Below, piece by piece: positions 26,071 to 34,635 of a DNA stretch of 64,000 nucleotides. The DNA is taken from assembly GCF_001668725.1 (NCBI RefSeq), contig NZ_LZKL01000056.1, positions 23,771 to 87,770 on the forward strand, written 5' to 3'. Position 1 is the stretch's first letter. Each line of letters begins with the position of its first letter. Source of the DNA: Mycobacterium sp. E787 (GTDB taxonomy: Bacteria; Actinomycetota; Actinomycetes; Mycobacteriales; Mycobacteriaceae). The notes under the pieces were generated by a model, which had not been told where the DNA came from, ran no database searches, and was given only the letters and a program-made list of their open reading frames with translations. A program made the position numbers and the translations under genes.

Positions 26071-27263
26071 GTCCCGAGGCCGACCTCAAGGCGCGGGTCC
26101 GGGCGCTGCTCGACGAGCACGACCCTGCCGTCACCGAACCGCGGGAATTCCTTGCGGCGCAATACGACGCGGGGCTGGCGTGGGTGCACCTGCCGGAGGG
26201 CTTCGGCGGGCTGGGCCTGCCGCGCAAGGCCCAGGAACTCGTCGACGCCGAGCTCGCCGCCGCCGGCGCGCCGGTGGGCGGCACCGTCAAGAACTACATC
26301 GGCATGGGCATGGCGGCCCCGACGATCGCGGCGTTCGGGACCGACGACCAGAAGCGAAAGTTCCTGCGCCCCTTGTTCACCGGCGAACAGATCTACTGCC
26401 AGCTGTTCAGCGAGCCCGGTGCCGGCTCGGACCTGGCCGGCGTGTCGACCCGCGCGGTGCGCGCGTCCGGTTTGCAAGGGGACGACTGGATCGTCAACGG
26501 GCAGAAGGTGTGGACGTCGCAGGCGCAGCACGCGAGCATGGCCATCCTGGTCGCGCGCACCGATCCGACGGTGCCCAAACACGCCGGCCTGACGTACTTC
26601 CTGTGCGACATGACCCAGCCCGGGGTCGAGGTCCGGCCGCTGCGTCAGATCACCGGCGAGGCGGAATTCAACGAGGTTTTCCTCACCGACGTACGGGTGC
26701 CGGACGCCAACCGGCTCGGCCCGGAGGGCGGCGGCTGGCGCGTCGCGACCACCACGCTCAACAACGAGCGCATCGCCATCGGCACCCGAGCGGGAACGCC
26801 GCGGGAGGGCGGCCACATCGGCAAGGTCACCCGGGCCTGGCGAAGCGAGCCGGCGCTGCGCAACCCCGCCATGCGCGACGAGCTCATGCGGCTGTGGGTC
26901 GACGCCGAGGTGCTGCGGCTGGCCGGCGAGCGGCTGCGGCAGCAGGCCAGCACCGGGCAGCCCGGGCCGGAGGGTGCGGGCATGAAGGTGGCCTTCGCCC
27001 GCCTGGCCCAGGCCATCTCGGGTTTCGAGATCGAGCTGCACGGCGAGGCCGGGCTGAGCTACGACGACTGGACCATGCGCAGGCCCGAAACGGTCGACCT
27101 GATCGGCCGCGGGCCCGGATACCGCTACCTGCGGGCCCGTGGCAACTCCATCGAGGGCGGCACGTCGGAGGTGTTGCGCAACACCATCTCCGAGCGGATC
27201 CTCGGTCTGCCGGGCGAACACCGCGTCGACAAGGACGTCGCGTGGAAGGACCTGCCCCGATGA
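26067..27263 (+). CDS. Acyl-CoA dehydrogenase (FadE-like), first of a pair
   Basis: The 398-residue flavoprotein belongs to the acyl-CoA dehydrogenase family. Visible are the middle-domain FAD motif YCQLFSEPGAGSDLAG at about 110-125, the WIVNGQKVWTS strand and the C-terminal RGNSIEGGTSEVLRNTISERILG. The usual catalytic glutamate position is hard to place. It overlaps the SDR and the second FadE by 4 bp each. Paired adjacent FadE genes often form a heteromeric dehydrogenase in steroid or branched-lipid catabolism, and this may be such a complex. Confidence 0.9.
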   Translation: MSPEADLKARVRALLDEHDPAVTEPREFLAAQYDAGLAWVHLPEGFGGLGLPRKAQELVDAELAAAGAPVGGTVKNYIGMGMAAPTIAAFGTDDQKRKFLRPLFTGEQIYCQLFSEPGAGSDLAGVSTRAVRASGLQGDDWIVNGQKVWTSQAQHASMAILVARTDPTVPKHAGLTYFLCDMTQPGVEVRPLRQITGEAEFNEVFLTDVRVPDANRLGPEGGGWRVATTTLNNERIAIGTRAGTPREGGHIGKVTRAWRSEPALRNPAMRDELMRLWVDAEVLRLAGERLRQQASTGQPGPEGAGMKVAFARLAQAISGFEIELHGEAGLSYDDWTMRRPETVDLIGRGPGYRYLRARGNSIEGGTSEVLRNTISERILGLPGEHRVDKDVAWKDLPR

Positions 27264-28366
27264 CCGACAAGGACACGCTCGATCTGTTGTACTCCGACAC
27301 CGAGGAGGCGCTGCGCGACAGCGTCCGCCAGCTGTTCGCCGACCGCTGCCCACCCGAACTGGTCGCCCGAGCCTACGGCCCTGAGCCACAGGACTTTTCA
27401 GCACTTTGGCGGACCCTCGCCGCCGAACTCGGGGTGGCGGGGCTGCTGGTGCCCGAGTCGCTCGGCGGCGCCGGCGCGGGCGCGCGCGAGGCCGCGGTGG
27501 TCATGGAGGAGATCGGGCGGGCCGTCGCGCCGGTGCCGTTCCTGTCCAGCGCGGTGCTGGCCACCGTCGCGCTGCTGAGCGCCGGCGACGGCGAGACTGT
27601 GCCCGCGCTGGCCCGGGGCGAGCTCACCGCCGCGCTGGTGCTGCCGCTCTCCACCGCGCCGGGCGACGCCGTCGCGGGCGTCACCGCCGGGGCCGACGGG
27701 CTGAGCGGACTGGTCGGCAGCGTCGCGGGCGCAGCCGAGGCCGACGTGCTGGTGGTGCCCGCAGCGGGGCCGGACGGGCTCGAGCTGCACACCGTGCCCC
27801 GGACGGCGCAAGGCGTGCAGGTGACGCCGGTGCTGGCGCTGGACATGACGAGACCGCTTGCCAGCGTTAGCTTTTCGCGGGCCCCGTCGTCACCGGTCGG
27901 AGCGGGGGAGTCCGCGGTGGCCGAAGCGCTGCAGACGGCGGCGGCCCTGCTGGCGTCCGAGCAACTCGGGCTGGCGCAGTGGTGTTTCGACACGACCCTG
28001 GATTACGTCAAGCAGCGCAAGCAGTTCGGGCGCCCGATCGGCTCCTACCAGGCGATCAAACACCGGCTGGCGGACCTGTGGTTCGAGGTCGGCGCCGCGA
28101 CGGCGGCTGCCAGGTACGCGGCCGACACGTGCGCCCGCGGCGATGACGACGCGCCCACCGCGGCCGCGATCGCGCAGGCCTACTGCAGCGGCATCGCCGT
28201 GCACGCGGCCGAGGAATGCGTGCAACTGCACGGCGGCATCGGCATGACCTGGGAGTATCCGGCGCACCTGTACCTCAAGCGCGCCAAGAGCGACCAGTTG
28301 GCGCTCGGCACCGCCTATAGCCACCGGACCCGGCTGGCCCAGCTGGTGGACCTGCCGGACTCTTGA
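27260..28366 (+). CDS. Acyl-CoA dehydrogenase (FadE-like), second of a pair
   Basis: The 368-residue acyl-CoA dehydrogenase has an N-terminal helical domain, a shortened beta domain lacking the usual GSD FAD motif, and a well-kept C-terminal domain (LDYVKQRKQFGRPIGSYQAIKHRLADL; ECVQLHGGIGMTWEYPAHLYLKRAK). In hetero-tetrameric FadE pairs one partner carries the FAD loop and the other does not; the combination with the preceding FadE fits this. The stop lies 52 bp inside the convergent PAS-protein gene, so the two 3' ends are antisense. Confidence 0.88.
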   Translation: MTDKDTLDLLYSDTEEALRDSVRQLFADRCPPELVARAYGPEPQDFSALWRTLAAELGVAGLLVPESLGGAGAGAREAAVVMEEIGRAVAPVPFLSSAVLATVALLSAGDGETVPALARGELTAALVLPLSTAPGDAVAGVTAGADGLSGLVGSVAGAAEADVLVVPAAGPDGLELHTVPRTAQGVQVTPVLALDMTRPLASVSFSRAPSSPVGAGESAVAEALQTAAALLASEQLGLAQWCFDTTLDYVKQRKQFGRPIGSYQAIKHRLADLWFEVGAATAAARYAADTCARGDDDAPTAAAIAQAYCSGIAVHAAEECVQLHGGIGMTWEYPAHLYLKRAKSDQLALGTAYSHRTRLAQLVDLPDS

Positions 28367-28812
28367 CCCGCTGTGTCGCTGTTGGTCCAGCGCTCCTCGG
28401 TGCGGTCGTGGAAGGTGACCAGCGCGACGGTGTCGTCGCGGCGTCGCATCGCCGACTTGCTCATGCTGGCCCACACCGAGTGGCCGGATTTGTGCCGCAG
28501 CTCGACGAGCCGCTCGGCGCCCGTGCCGATCAGCGCGACCCAGTGATCGTCGGCCGGCAGGTCGCGGAAGAGGTGTTCGAACTCCATCTGGAGCAGCTCG
28601 TCGGGAGAGTGGCCCACCATTTCGCAGAACGAGCCGTTGGCGAACAGGATGGTGCCAAGGCGGTCAACCGCCAGGGCCGGCGCCGGCAGCCTGTTCAGGA
28701 CGACCAAAGCCGGCATGCGGTGCAGTTCGTCGATCGGCAGGTGATCCGGGGGCCGCGGGCTTCGACGCTCGATTCGTCGACCGTTGACGGCTGTGGGAAT
28801 CTTCCCGATCAC
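28315..28812 (-). CDS. PAS-domain protein
   Basis: About 165 residues. A single PAS fold is visible (LPAPALAVDRLGTILFANGSFCEMVGHSPDELLQMEFEHLF ... ELRHKSGHSVWASMSKSAMRR ... ALVTFHDRTEER) without an output domain. It would sense a small molecule, redox or light state and act by protein contact. The frame is open up to ATG 28917, but those extra residues fall in AT-richer intergenic-type sequence, so GTG 28812 is preferred with modest confidence. The last 52 bp overlap the end of the second FadE on the other strand. Confidence 0.65.
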   Translation of the reverse strand: MIGKIPTAVNGRRIERRSPRPPDHLPIDELHRMPALVVLNRLPAPALAVDRLGTILFANGSFCEMVGHSPDELLQMEFEHLFRDLPADDHWVALIGTGAERLVELRHKSGHSVWASMSKSAMRRRDDTVALVTFHDRTEERWTNSDTAGQESGRSTSWASRVRWL

Positions 28813-29269
28813 GCCTACCCCCGTCGTCGCCCTGGCATTTCGCTCCGATGCGGGAAATTGCGCGCACTTAGAATGCGATGACAGCAAATGGTATGGGAAG
28901 TGGCGTGATAAGTCCACAGTTCGCAGGCGGCATTAGCTATTTGCCACATGCCTAATTAAGCCGGCGCGTCTTCCACCGCATCAGCGGAGATTTCGCTGCG
29001 CGCGTTATTAGCTGCACAGTGCCATTTCGTCTCCGCAGGGCGCCAGTTCAGCAAACTCAAGGACGCATCACCGCTACCCGTCGAAAGCCCCGGTCACCGG
29101 CGATAACCGCGGGCAGCAACTTCCTCCTGGCGGGATTCGCTAACTCGGGCCGGCGACCGCCTTGCCCCGGCGTTTCGCTCAGAAAGATCAAAACCATTTC
29201 GTCCGGCAAAGTGCTCCGGGTGGCCATCGTGGGTTCGCCGGGCGCTGGGCGCTGCCGCACAGTAGCCAA
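28813..29269. other. AT-richer intergenic region between the PAS and glycosyltransferase genes
   Basis: About 457 bp. The part near 28,850-29,030 is clearly lower in GC than its surroundings (for example AATTAAGCC at 28952 and TTATTAGCT at 29005). It probably holds both divergent promoters. I find no RNA gene, transposase remnant or strong repeat in it. Confidence 0.4.
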
Positions 29270-30514
29270 ATGCGTGCGTTGCTCTCGACATACGATTCGC
29301 GCGGCGGCGTCGAGCCGCTGCTCGGTCTCGCCGTCGAGTTGCGGGCCCTCGGCGCCGAGGTCCGCATCTGCGCGCCCCCGGACGAGGAGTTCGCCGAACG
29401 GGCGGCCGGTCTCGGCGTGCCGCTGGTGCCGTTCGGGGAGTCGGTGCGCGCGCTGACGGCCGCGGCGACGCCGCCGTCGGAGGCGGACCTGCGGCGGCAC
29501 GTCGACGAGCTGATCGCAGCGCAGTTCGACGCGGTGGCCGCGGCGGCGCAGGACTGCGATGCCCTGGTGGCGGCGGGCCTGCTGCCCGCCGCGGCCGGCG
29601 CGCGCTCGGCGGCCGAAATGCTGGGCATTCACTACGTCTACGCGAGCTATCACCCGACCGATCTGCCGTCACCGCACCACCCGCCGCCGTCGTTCTGGAC
29701 CGCGCCGCTGCCGCCCGGCGCGGTCGACAACCGGGTGCTGTGGGAGTTGGATGGCCGAAACGCCAACGCCCACTTCGGCGCCACGCTCAACGCGCACCGA
29801 GCATCGATCGGCCTGCCGCCGGTCGACAACGTCCGTGACCACGCCATCGCCGAGCGTCCCTGGCTGGCGGCGGACCCGACCCTGGGCCCGTGGCCCTTGC
29901 CCGCTGATCTCGACGTCGTCCAAACCGGCGCCTGGCTGGTGCAGGACACCCGCCCGCTGCCCGGCGAGCTGGTGGAGTTCCTGGACGCCGGCGACGCCCC
30001 GGTGTACGTGGGGTTCGGCAGCATGCCCGTGCCCGCGCTCGAGGCCACCTCGCGGGCGGCCATCGCGGCGATCCGGGCGCAGGGCCGCCGCGCGGTGCTC
30101 GCCCGGGGCTGGGCCGGCCTGGCGCCGATCGACCGGGGCGACGACTGCGTTGCCGTGGGCGAGGTCAACCAGCAGGCGCTGTTCGCCCGGGTCGCCGCCG
30201 TCGTGCACCACGGCGGCGCGGGCACGACGACGGCGGCCGCGCGGGCCGGCGCGCCCCAGGTGGTGGTGCCGCAGGGGGCCGACCAGCTGTACTGGGCGCG
30301 CCGGGTCGCCCAGCTGGGCGTCGGGGCCGCGCTGTGCGGGGCGGCGCCGACGACGGACGCCCTGTCCTGCGCGCTGGCGACCGCCCTGGCCCCCGACACC
30401 CGCGCGCGAGCCGGCGCGCTGGCCGGCGAGATCCGCACCGACGGGGCGACGGTGGCCGCGGCGCTGCTGCTCGAGACGCTCGGCGCAAGCGGCGGCACCG
30501 GCTTGGCGCTATAG
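29270..30514 (+). CDS. UDP/TDP-sugar glycosyltransferase, GT1 (UGT-like)
   Basis: The 414-residue protein is a GT-B fold glycosyltransferase of the macrolide/glycopeptidolipid type. The N-terminal RALLSTYDSRGGVEPLLGLAVELRALGAEVRICAPPD is the acceptor half. The nucleotide-sugar site is VVHHGGAGTTTAAARAGAPQVVVPQGADQ at about 304-332. ATG 29270 is used because it begins the typical M-R-x-L-x-S strand. Mycobacterial relatives (Rv1524, Rv1526c, and Gtf proteins of M. avium) glycosylate lipids or phenolics; the acceptor here is unknown. The 3' end overlaps the convergent hydrolase by 6 bp. Confidence 0.88.
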   Translation: MRALLSTYDSRGGVEPLLGLAVELRALGAEVRICAPPDEEFAERAAGLGVPLVPFGESVRALTAAATPPSEADLRRHVDELIAAQFDAVAAAAQDCDALVAAGLLPAAAGARSAAEMLGIHYVYASYHPTDLPSPHHPPPSFWTAPLPPGAVDNRVLWELDGRNANAHFGATLNAHRASIGLPPVDNVRDHAIAERPWLAADPTLGPWPLPADLDVVQTGAWLVQDTRPLPGELVEFLDAGDAPVYVGFGSMPVPALEATSRAAIAAIRAQGRRAVLARGWAGLAPIDRGDDCVAVGEVNQQALFARVAAVVHHGGAGTTTAAARAGAPQVVVPQGADQLYWARRVAQLGVGAALCGAAPTTDALSCALATALAPDTRARAGALAGEIRTDGATVAAALLLETLGASGGTGLAL

Positions 30515-31243
30515 CGCCGAACCGAAGAGCTCCGTCATCGCCGCCCAGTGCCGCTCGTCGGCGGCCGGGTCATAGGGCGGGTTGTCGGGGACCGCGAACC
30601 CGTGGCCGGCCGGGTACCACTCGATGGTGTGTTCGACGCCCGCCGCCGTCAGCGCCTTGTCGAGCTGCTCGGCGTGATCGGCGGTGAACGACGCGTCGTT
30701 CTCGGCGCCGCCCACGTAGACCTTGGCGGTCATCCGGTCGGCCAGCAGGTGCGGGCTGTCCGCGCCGTCGCTCACCAGCCCGCCGCCGTGGAAGGACGCG
30801 GCGGCGGCGACGCGCTCGGGGAGGCGCCCGGCCACCACCAACGAGGTCCGGCCGCCCATGCAATACCCGCACACGCCGAAGCGCTGCCCGGACACCTCGG
30901 GCCGCGCGGCCAGGTAGTCGAAGAAGGCGCCCGCGTCGCCTGCCATCTTGTCGGGTGTGATGCTGCCGATCATGGCGAACAGGCGCCCGCGTTCCTTGGC
31001 GTCGCCGAACACGGTGGCCATGTCGAACGGCGCCCAGTCGCCGCTGCGGTAGTACACGTCGGGAAGCAGGACGGCATAACCGAATCCGGCCAGCTTGGCG
31101 GCCATCTGGTCGAAGGTGTCGCGCACCCCGCCGGCATCGCAGTACATGATCACGCCGGGCCAGGGGCCCGGGCCTTCGGGCGTGAACAGGCGGACGGGGC
31201 AGGAGCCGTCGGGAGTGGTGACGCTGTCGGTGATCTTCGGCAT
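30509..31243 (-). CDS. Dienelactone-hydrolase-like alpha/beta-hydrolase
   Basis: The 244-residue protein belongs to the dienelactone hydrolase family. The cysteine nucleophile elbow GYCMGGRT is near residue 115, the acidic residue follows in GGAENDASF, and the histidine is in YPAGHGFAVPDNPPYD. The enzyme opens a lactone or ester. It is likely the counterpart of Rv2765, which neighbours thyA in M. tuberculosis. It is divergent from thyA with 42 bp between the starts. The substrate is unknown. Confidence 0.88.
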   Translation of the reverse strand: MPKITDSVTTPDGSCPVRLFTPEGPGPWPGVIMYCDAGGVRDTFDQMAAKLAGFGYAVLLPDVYYRSGDWAPFDMATVFGDAKERGRLFAMIGSITPDKMAGDAGAFFDYLAARPEVSGQRFGVCGYCMGGRTSLVVAGRLPERVAAAASFHGGGLVSDGADSPHLLADRMTAKVYVGGAENDASFTADHAEQLDKALTAAGVEHTIEWYPAGHGFAVPDNPPYDPAADERHWAAMTELFGSAL

Positions 31244-31285
31244 GGGATCCGTTCTACTCCTTACGCACCGAAGTAAGCTGACCGC

Positions 31286-32086
31286 GTGTCGATCCCCACC
31301 CCCTACGAGGATCTGCTCCGCCTCGTGCTCGAGAGTGGCGCGGTGAAATCCGACCGCACCGGCACCGGAACCCGCAGCCTGTTCGGCCGGCAGCTGCGTT
31401 ACGACCTGTCGGCCGGCTTCCCGCTGCTGACCACCAAGAGGGTGCACCTCAAGTCGGTGGTCTACGAGCTGCTCTGGTTTCTGCGCGGCGACTCCAACGT
31501 CGCGTGGCTGCACCAGCACGGCGTCACCATCTGGGACGAATGGGCAAGCGACACGGGCGATCTCGGACCGATCTACGGCGTGCAATGGCGGTCCTGGCCG
31601 ACCCCGTCGGGCGAGCACGTCGACCAGATCAGCGCCGCACTGGAGTTGCTGCGCACCGATCCCGATTCGCGGCGGATCATCGTGTCGGCGTGGAACGTCG
31701 GCGACATCCCGCGGATGGCGCTGCCGCCGTGCCACGCGTTCTTCCAGTTCTACGTGGCCGACGGGCGGCTGAGCTGCCAGCTGTACCAGCGCAGCGCGGA
31801 CCTGTTCCTCGGGGTGCCGTTCAACATCGCCAGCTACGCGCTGCTCACCCACATGATGGCGGCCCAGGCCGGACTGTCGGTGGGCGAGTTCGTCTGGACC
31901 GGCGGCGACTGTCACATCTACGACAACCACGTCGAACAGGTGCGCACCCAGCTGGCCCGTGAGCCCCGGCCGTATCCGGAACTCGTTCTGGCGCAACGCG
32001 ATTCGATCTTCGACTACACCTATGACGACGTCGTCGTGAGGAACTACGACCCGCACCCGGCGATCAAAGCCCCCGTCGCCGTATGA
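31286..32086 (+). CDS. thyA: Thymidylate synthase, folate-dependent (ThyA)
   Basis: The 266-residue enzyme methylates dUMP to dTMP using methylene-tetrahydrofolate, yielding dihydrofolate. Visible are the N-terminal [13 protein letters not shown], the catalytic cysteine in [14 protein letters not shown], the [20 protein letters not shown] segment and the [10 protein letters not shown] end. GTG at 31286 gives a length close to M. tuberculosis ThyA (263). dfrA follows 7 bp after it; it regenerates tetrahydrofolate from the dihydrofolate that ThyA produces. A second, flavin-dependent synthase, thyX, is 5 kb downstream. Confidence 0.98.
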   Translation: MSIPTPYEDLLRLVLESGAVKSDRTGTGTRSLFGRQLRYDLSAGFPLLTTKRVHLKSVVYELLWFLRGDSNVAWLHQHGVTIWDEWASDTGDLGPIYGVQWRSWPTPSGEHVDQISAALELLRTDPDSRRIIVSAWNVGDIPRMALPPCHAFFQFYVADGRLSCQLYQRSADLFLGVPFNIASYALLTHMMAAQAGLSVGEFVWTGGDCHIYDNHVEQVRTQLAREPRPYPELVLAQRDSIFDYTYDDVVVRNYDPHPAIKAPVAV

Positions 32087-32093
32087 GCCGTAC

Positions 32094-32579
32094 ATGACCT
32101 CCCTGGGCCTGGTCTGGGCTCAGTCGACGTCGGGCGTCATCGGGCGCGGCGGTGACATCCCGTGGCGGGTGCCCGAGGACCTGGCCCGGTTCAAGCAGAT
32201 CACCCTGGGGCACACGGTGGTGATGGGCCGGCGGACCTGGGAGTCGCTGCCGGCCCGGGTCCGTCCGCTGCCCGGCCGCCGCAACGTGGTGCTGACCCGG
32301 CAGCCCGACTACCGGGCCGACGGGGCCGAGGTCGCCGGTTCGCTCGAGGCCGCGCTCACCGAGCCCGACGCGTGGGTGATCGGCGGCGCGGAGGTCTATG
32401 CGCTCGCGCTGCCGCTGGCCGCCCGCTGCGAGGTCACCGAGGTCGAGATCGACCTGGTGCGCGACGACGAGGACGCGCTGGCCCCGGTGCTCGACGAGTC
32501 GTGGCTGGGCGAGACGGGGGAGTGGCAGGTCAGCCGCGCGGGGCCGCGGTACCGGTTCCACAGCTACCGCCGGGCCTGA
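32094..32579 (+). CDS. dfrA: Dihydrofolate reductase
   Basis: The 161-residue enzyme reduces dihydrofolate to tetrahydrofolate with NADPH. The family signature is clear: [48 protein letters not shown], then the [14 protein letters not shown] nucleotide segment. It ends with the FHSYRR C-terminus. The gene is 7 bp after thyA and is co-transcribed with it. Equivalent to Rv2763c, and the trimethoprim-type drug target class. Confidence 0.97.
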   Translation: MTSLGLVWAQSTSGVIGRGGDIPWRVPEDLARFKQITLGHTVVMGRRTWESLPARVRPLPGRRNVVLTRQPDYRADGAEVAGSLEAALTEPDAWVIGGAEVYALALPLAARCEVTEVEIDLVRDDEDALAPVLDESWLGETGEWQVSRAGPRYRFHSYRRA

Positions 32580-32667
32580 GCCCGGATCGGCGCCCGTGCC
32601 ATACTCGGACGCGGGGTCGGTGTCGCCGGGGTTTTTCACCAGACGTTGCCAGGAGGGGGAATTGGCA

Positions 32668-33369
32668 GTGATAACCGAACCCGCGAAGACGTTCACGCGC
32701 ATGTTCCGGGGCTACGACCCCGGCGCGGTCGACGCGCACATCGAGATGTTGGCCACCAAGCAGCAGTTGCTGCGCGACGACGTCGAGAGCCTGCGGGCCA
32801 GGCTGAGGGAATCGGGCGAGGAGGCGGCCGCCCTGCGCAAGGAGATCGCCCTCCTCACCGAGACGTCCACCTCGCCCCACGCGGTGCAACAGCGGATGGC
32901 CAAGATGCTGCGGCGCGCGGTCGACGAGGCTTCGGAGATGCAGGCCGAGGCGCGCGCCGAGGCGGAAGCGCTGATCGCGGCGGCCGAGGCCGAGGCCGAG
33001 GCCGCCCAACGCAGGCGCGACGAGGTGCTGGCCGACATGGCGGAGCAGCGCAAGGCCATGGAGGCCGAGTACGCCGAGGCCAAACAGCAGCTCGAGGACG
33101 AACTGGCCGGCATGCGAGCCGACGCCCAGAAGGCGCGTGAGCAGCTCCTCGGCGACGCCAAGCAGGAAGCCGATCACTATCGCGAGCGGGCTCAGCGTGC
33201 GGTCGACGAGGCGAGCCGGCACCGGATCAAGATCCTCGAGGAATTGATGGCCGTCTACCGCGACCTGGAACCGGTCCCGGCCGCGCTCGAGTCGGCCTAC
33301 GACGAACGCAAGAATCCGCCGGAGGCCGGCGCGCTGGTGGCGGCGGACGGCAAAGCCCGCGCGGGCTGA
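32668..33369 (+). CDS. Coiled-coil DivIVA-like protein
   Basis: About 233 residues. The N-terminus (KTFTRMFRGYDPGAVDAHIEML) resembles the short DivIVA lipid-binding/crossing motif. The remainder is a long Ala/Glu/Arg-rich coiled coil (about residues 25-200, e.g. AEARAEAEALIAAAEAEAEAAQRRRDEVLADM). Such proteins organise poles or septa or scaffold cell-wall enzymes in mycobacteria. GTG at 32668 and TTG at 32662 are both possible starts behind AGGAGGGGG (32651-32659); the GTG has better spacing. It is not a recognised Wag31, which has a different sequence and location. Confidence 0.75.
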   Translation: MITEPAKTFTRMFRGYDPGAVDAHIEMLATKQQLLRDDVESLRARLRESGEEAAALRKEIALLTETSTSPHAVQQRMAKMLRRAVDEASEMQAEARAEAEALIAAAEAEAEAAQRRRDEVLADMAEQRKAMEAEYAEAKQQLEDELAGMRADAQKAREQLLGDAKQEADHYRERAQRAVDEASRHRIKILEELMAVYRDLEPVPAALESAYDERKNPPEAGALVAADGKARAG

Positions 33370-33420
33370 GCCCGGTCGCGTCGCCGCCGGGAGCAGCCGC
33401 AGAGCCGGTATTCTCGGCGC

Positions 33421-34635
33421 GTGTCGATCCGGACCCCGGGGCTGTCCGCCGCGCAGGCCCGCCGAATTGCCGTTGCGGCCCAAGGATTTAGCGAGCCGCG
33501 GCCCGCCGGGCCGATCACCCGCGCGCATCTCAAGCGGCTCATCTCGAGAATTCAAGTGCTGCAACTGGATTCGGTGTCGGTGGCGGTACGCGCGCACTAC
33601 GCGCCGGTGTTCAGCCGACTCGGCCCCTACGACCGCGACGTGCTGGACCGCGCGGCCTGGGGGCCGCGCCCGTCGCGGCTGCTGGCCGAGTACTGGGCGC
33701 ACGAGGCCGCGCTGATGGCCGTCGACGACTGGCCGCTGCTGCGCTGGCGGATGCGGCAATACCGGCACGGCCGCTGGGGCACCCACATCGTCAAGGCCAA
33801 CCCCGAGCTCGCGGAGCGCGTCGTCGCCGCCGTCGCCGAGCTCGGGCCCAGCACCGCCGGGCAGATCGAGGAGCACCTGGAGGCCGAGCCGCGGCGCGAG
33901 AAGGGCAGGTGGTGGACGCGCAGCGACACCAAATGGGTCGCCGAGGCGCTGTTCGCCTCGGGCGTGCTGACGACGGCCACCCGGGTCGGCTTCGCGCGGC
34001 ACTACGACCTGGTGGAGCGGGTGCTGCCGGCGAGCGTGCTGGCCCGCGAGGTGGACGACGGCGAGGCCGTCCGGGAGCTGACGTTGCGGGCCGCCACCGC
34101 GCTGGGCGTGGGCACCGAGGCCGACATCCGGGATTACTTCCGGCTGTCGGCCCAGCAGGTCAAGCCGGCGATCGCCGAGTTGCTGTCCGCAGGGGAGATC
34201 GAGCGGGTCGACGTCGACGGCTGGACCGCGCCGGCGTACCTGCGGGCGGGCCGGACGGTGCCGCGGGCCGACCGCGGCACCGCGCTGCTGTGCCCGTTCG
34301 ACCCGCTGATCTTCTTCCGGCCCCGGGTCGAGCGGCTGTTCGATTTCGTCTACCGCCTCGAGATCTACACGCCGGCCGCCCAGCGCCGGTACGGCTACTA
34401 CGTGTGGCCGTTGCTGCTGGACGGGCGGCTGGTGGCGCGCGTCGACCTCAAGGCCGACCGCGCCGCCGGCTCGCTGCGCGTGCTCGGTGCCTTCGGCGAG
34501 CCCGACACCCCGCGACCGCGCGTGGTCGACGCGCTGGCCGGCGAGCTGCGGTCCATGGCGTCGTGGCTGGGCCTGGGCGGCTTCAGCGTGTCCACCCGGG
34601 GCGACCTGGCCCGTGACCTGCGGGCGGCCGCGTGA
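33421..34635 (+). CDS. YcaQ/AlkX-type winged-helix DNA crosslink glycosylase family protein
   Basis: The 404-residue protein has tandem winged-helix domains of the HTH_42 family. Members such as E. coli YcaQ unhook DNA interstrand crosslinks and remove alkylated bases. The catalytic Q-hydrophobic-D motif is present as Gln48-Leu49-Asp50 in RIQVLQLDSVSV, followed by the conserved AHYAPVFSRLGPYD. Other family features are LLAEYWAHEAALM and LLCPFDPLIFFRPRVERLF. The GTG start at 33421 is used. It overlaps the next gene hsdM by 4 bp, an unexpected coupling of a repair protein with a methyltransferase. Confidence 0.82.
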   Translation: MSIRTPGLSAAQARRIAVAAQGFSEPRPAGPITRAHLKRLISRIQVLQLDSVSVAVRAHYAPVFSRLGPYDRDVLDRAAWGPRPSRLLAEYWAHEAALMAVDDWPLLRWRMRQYRHGRWGTHIVKANPELAERVVAAVAELGPSTAGQIEEHLEAEPRREKGRWWTRSDTKWVAEALFASGVLTTATRVGFARHYDLVERVLPASVLAREVDDGEAVRELTLRAATALGVGTEADIRDYFRLSAQQVKPAIAELLSAGEIERVDVDGWTAPAYLRAGRTVPRADRGTALLCPFDPLIFFRPRVERLFDFVYRLEIYTPAAQRRYGYYVWPLLLDGRLVARVDLKADRAAGSLRVLGAFGEPDTPRPRVVDALAGELRSMASWLGLGGFSVSTRGDLARDLRAAA

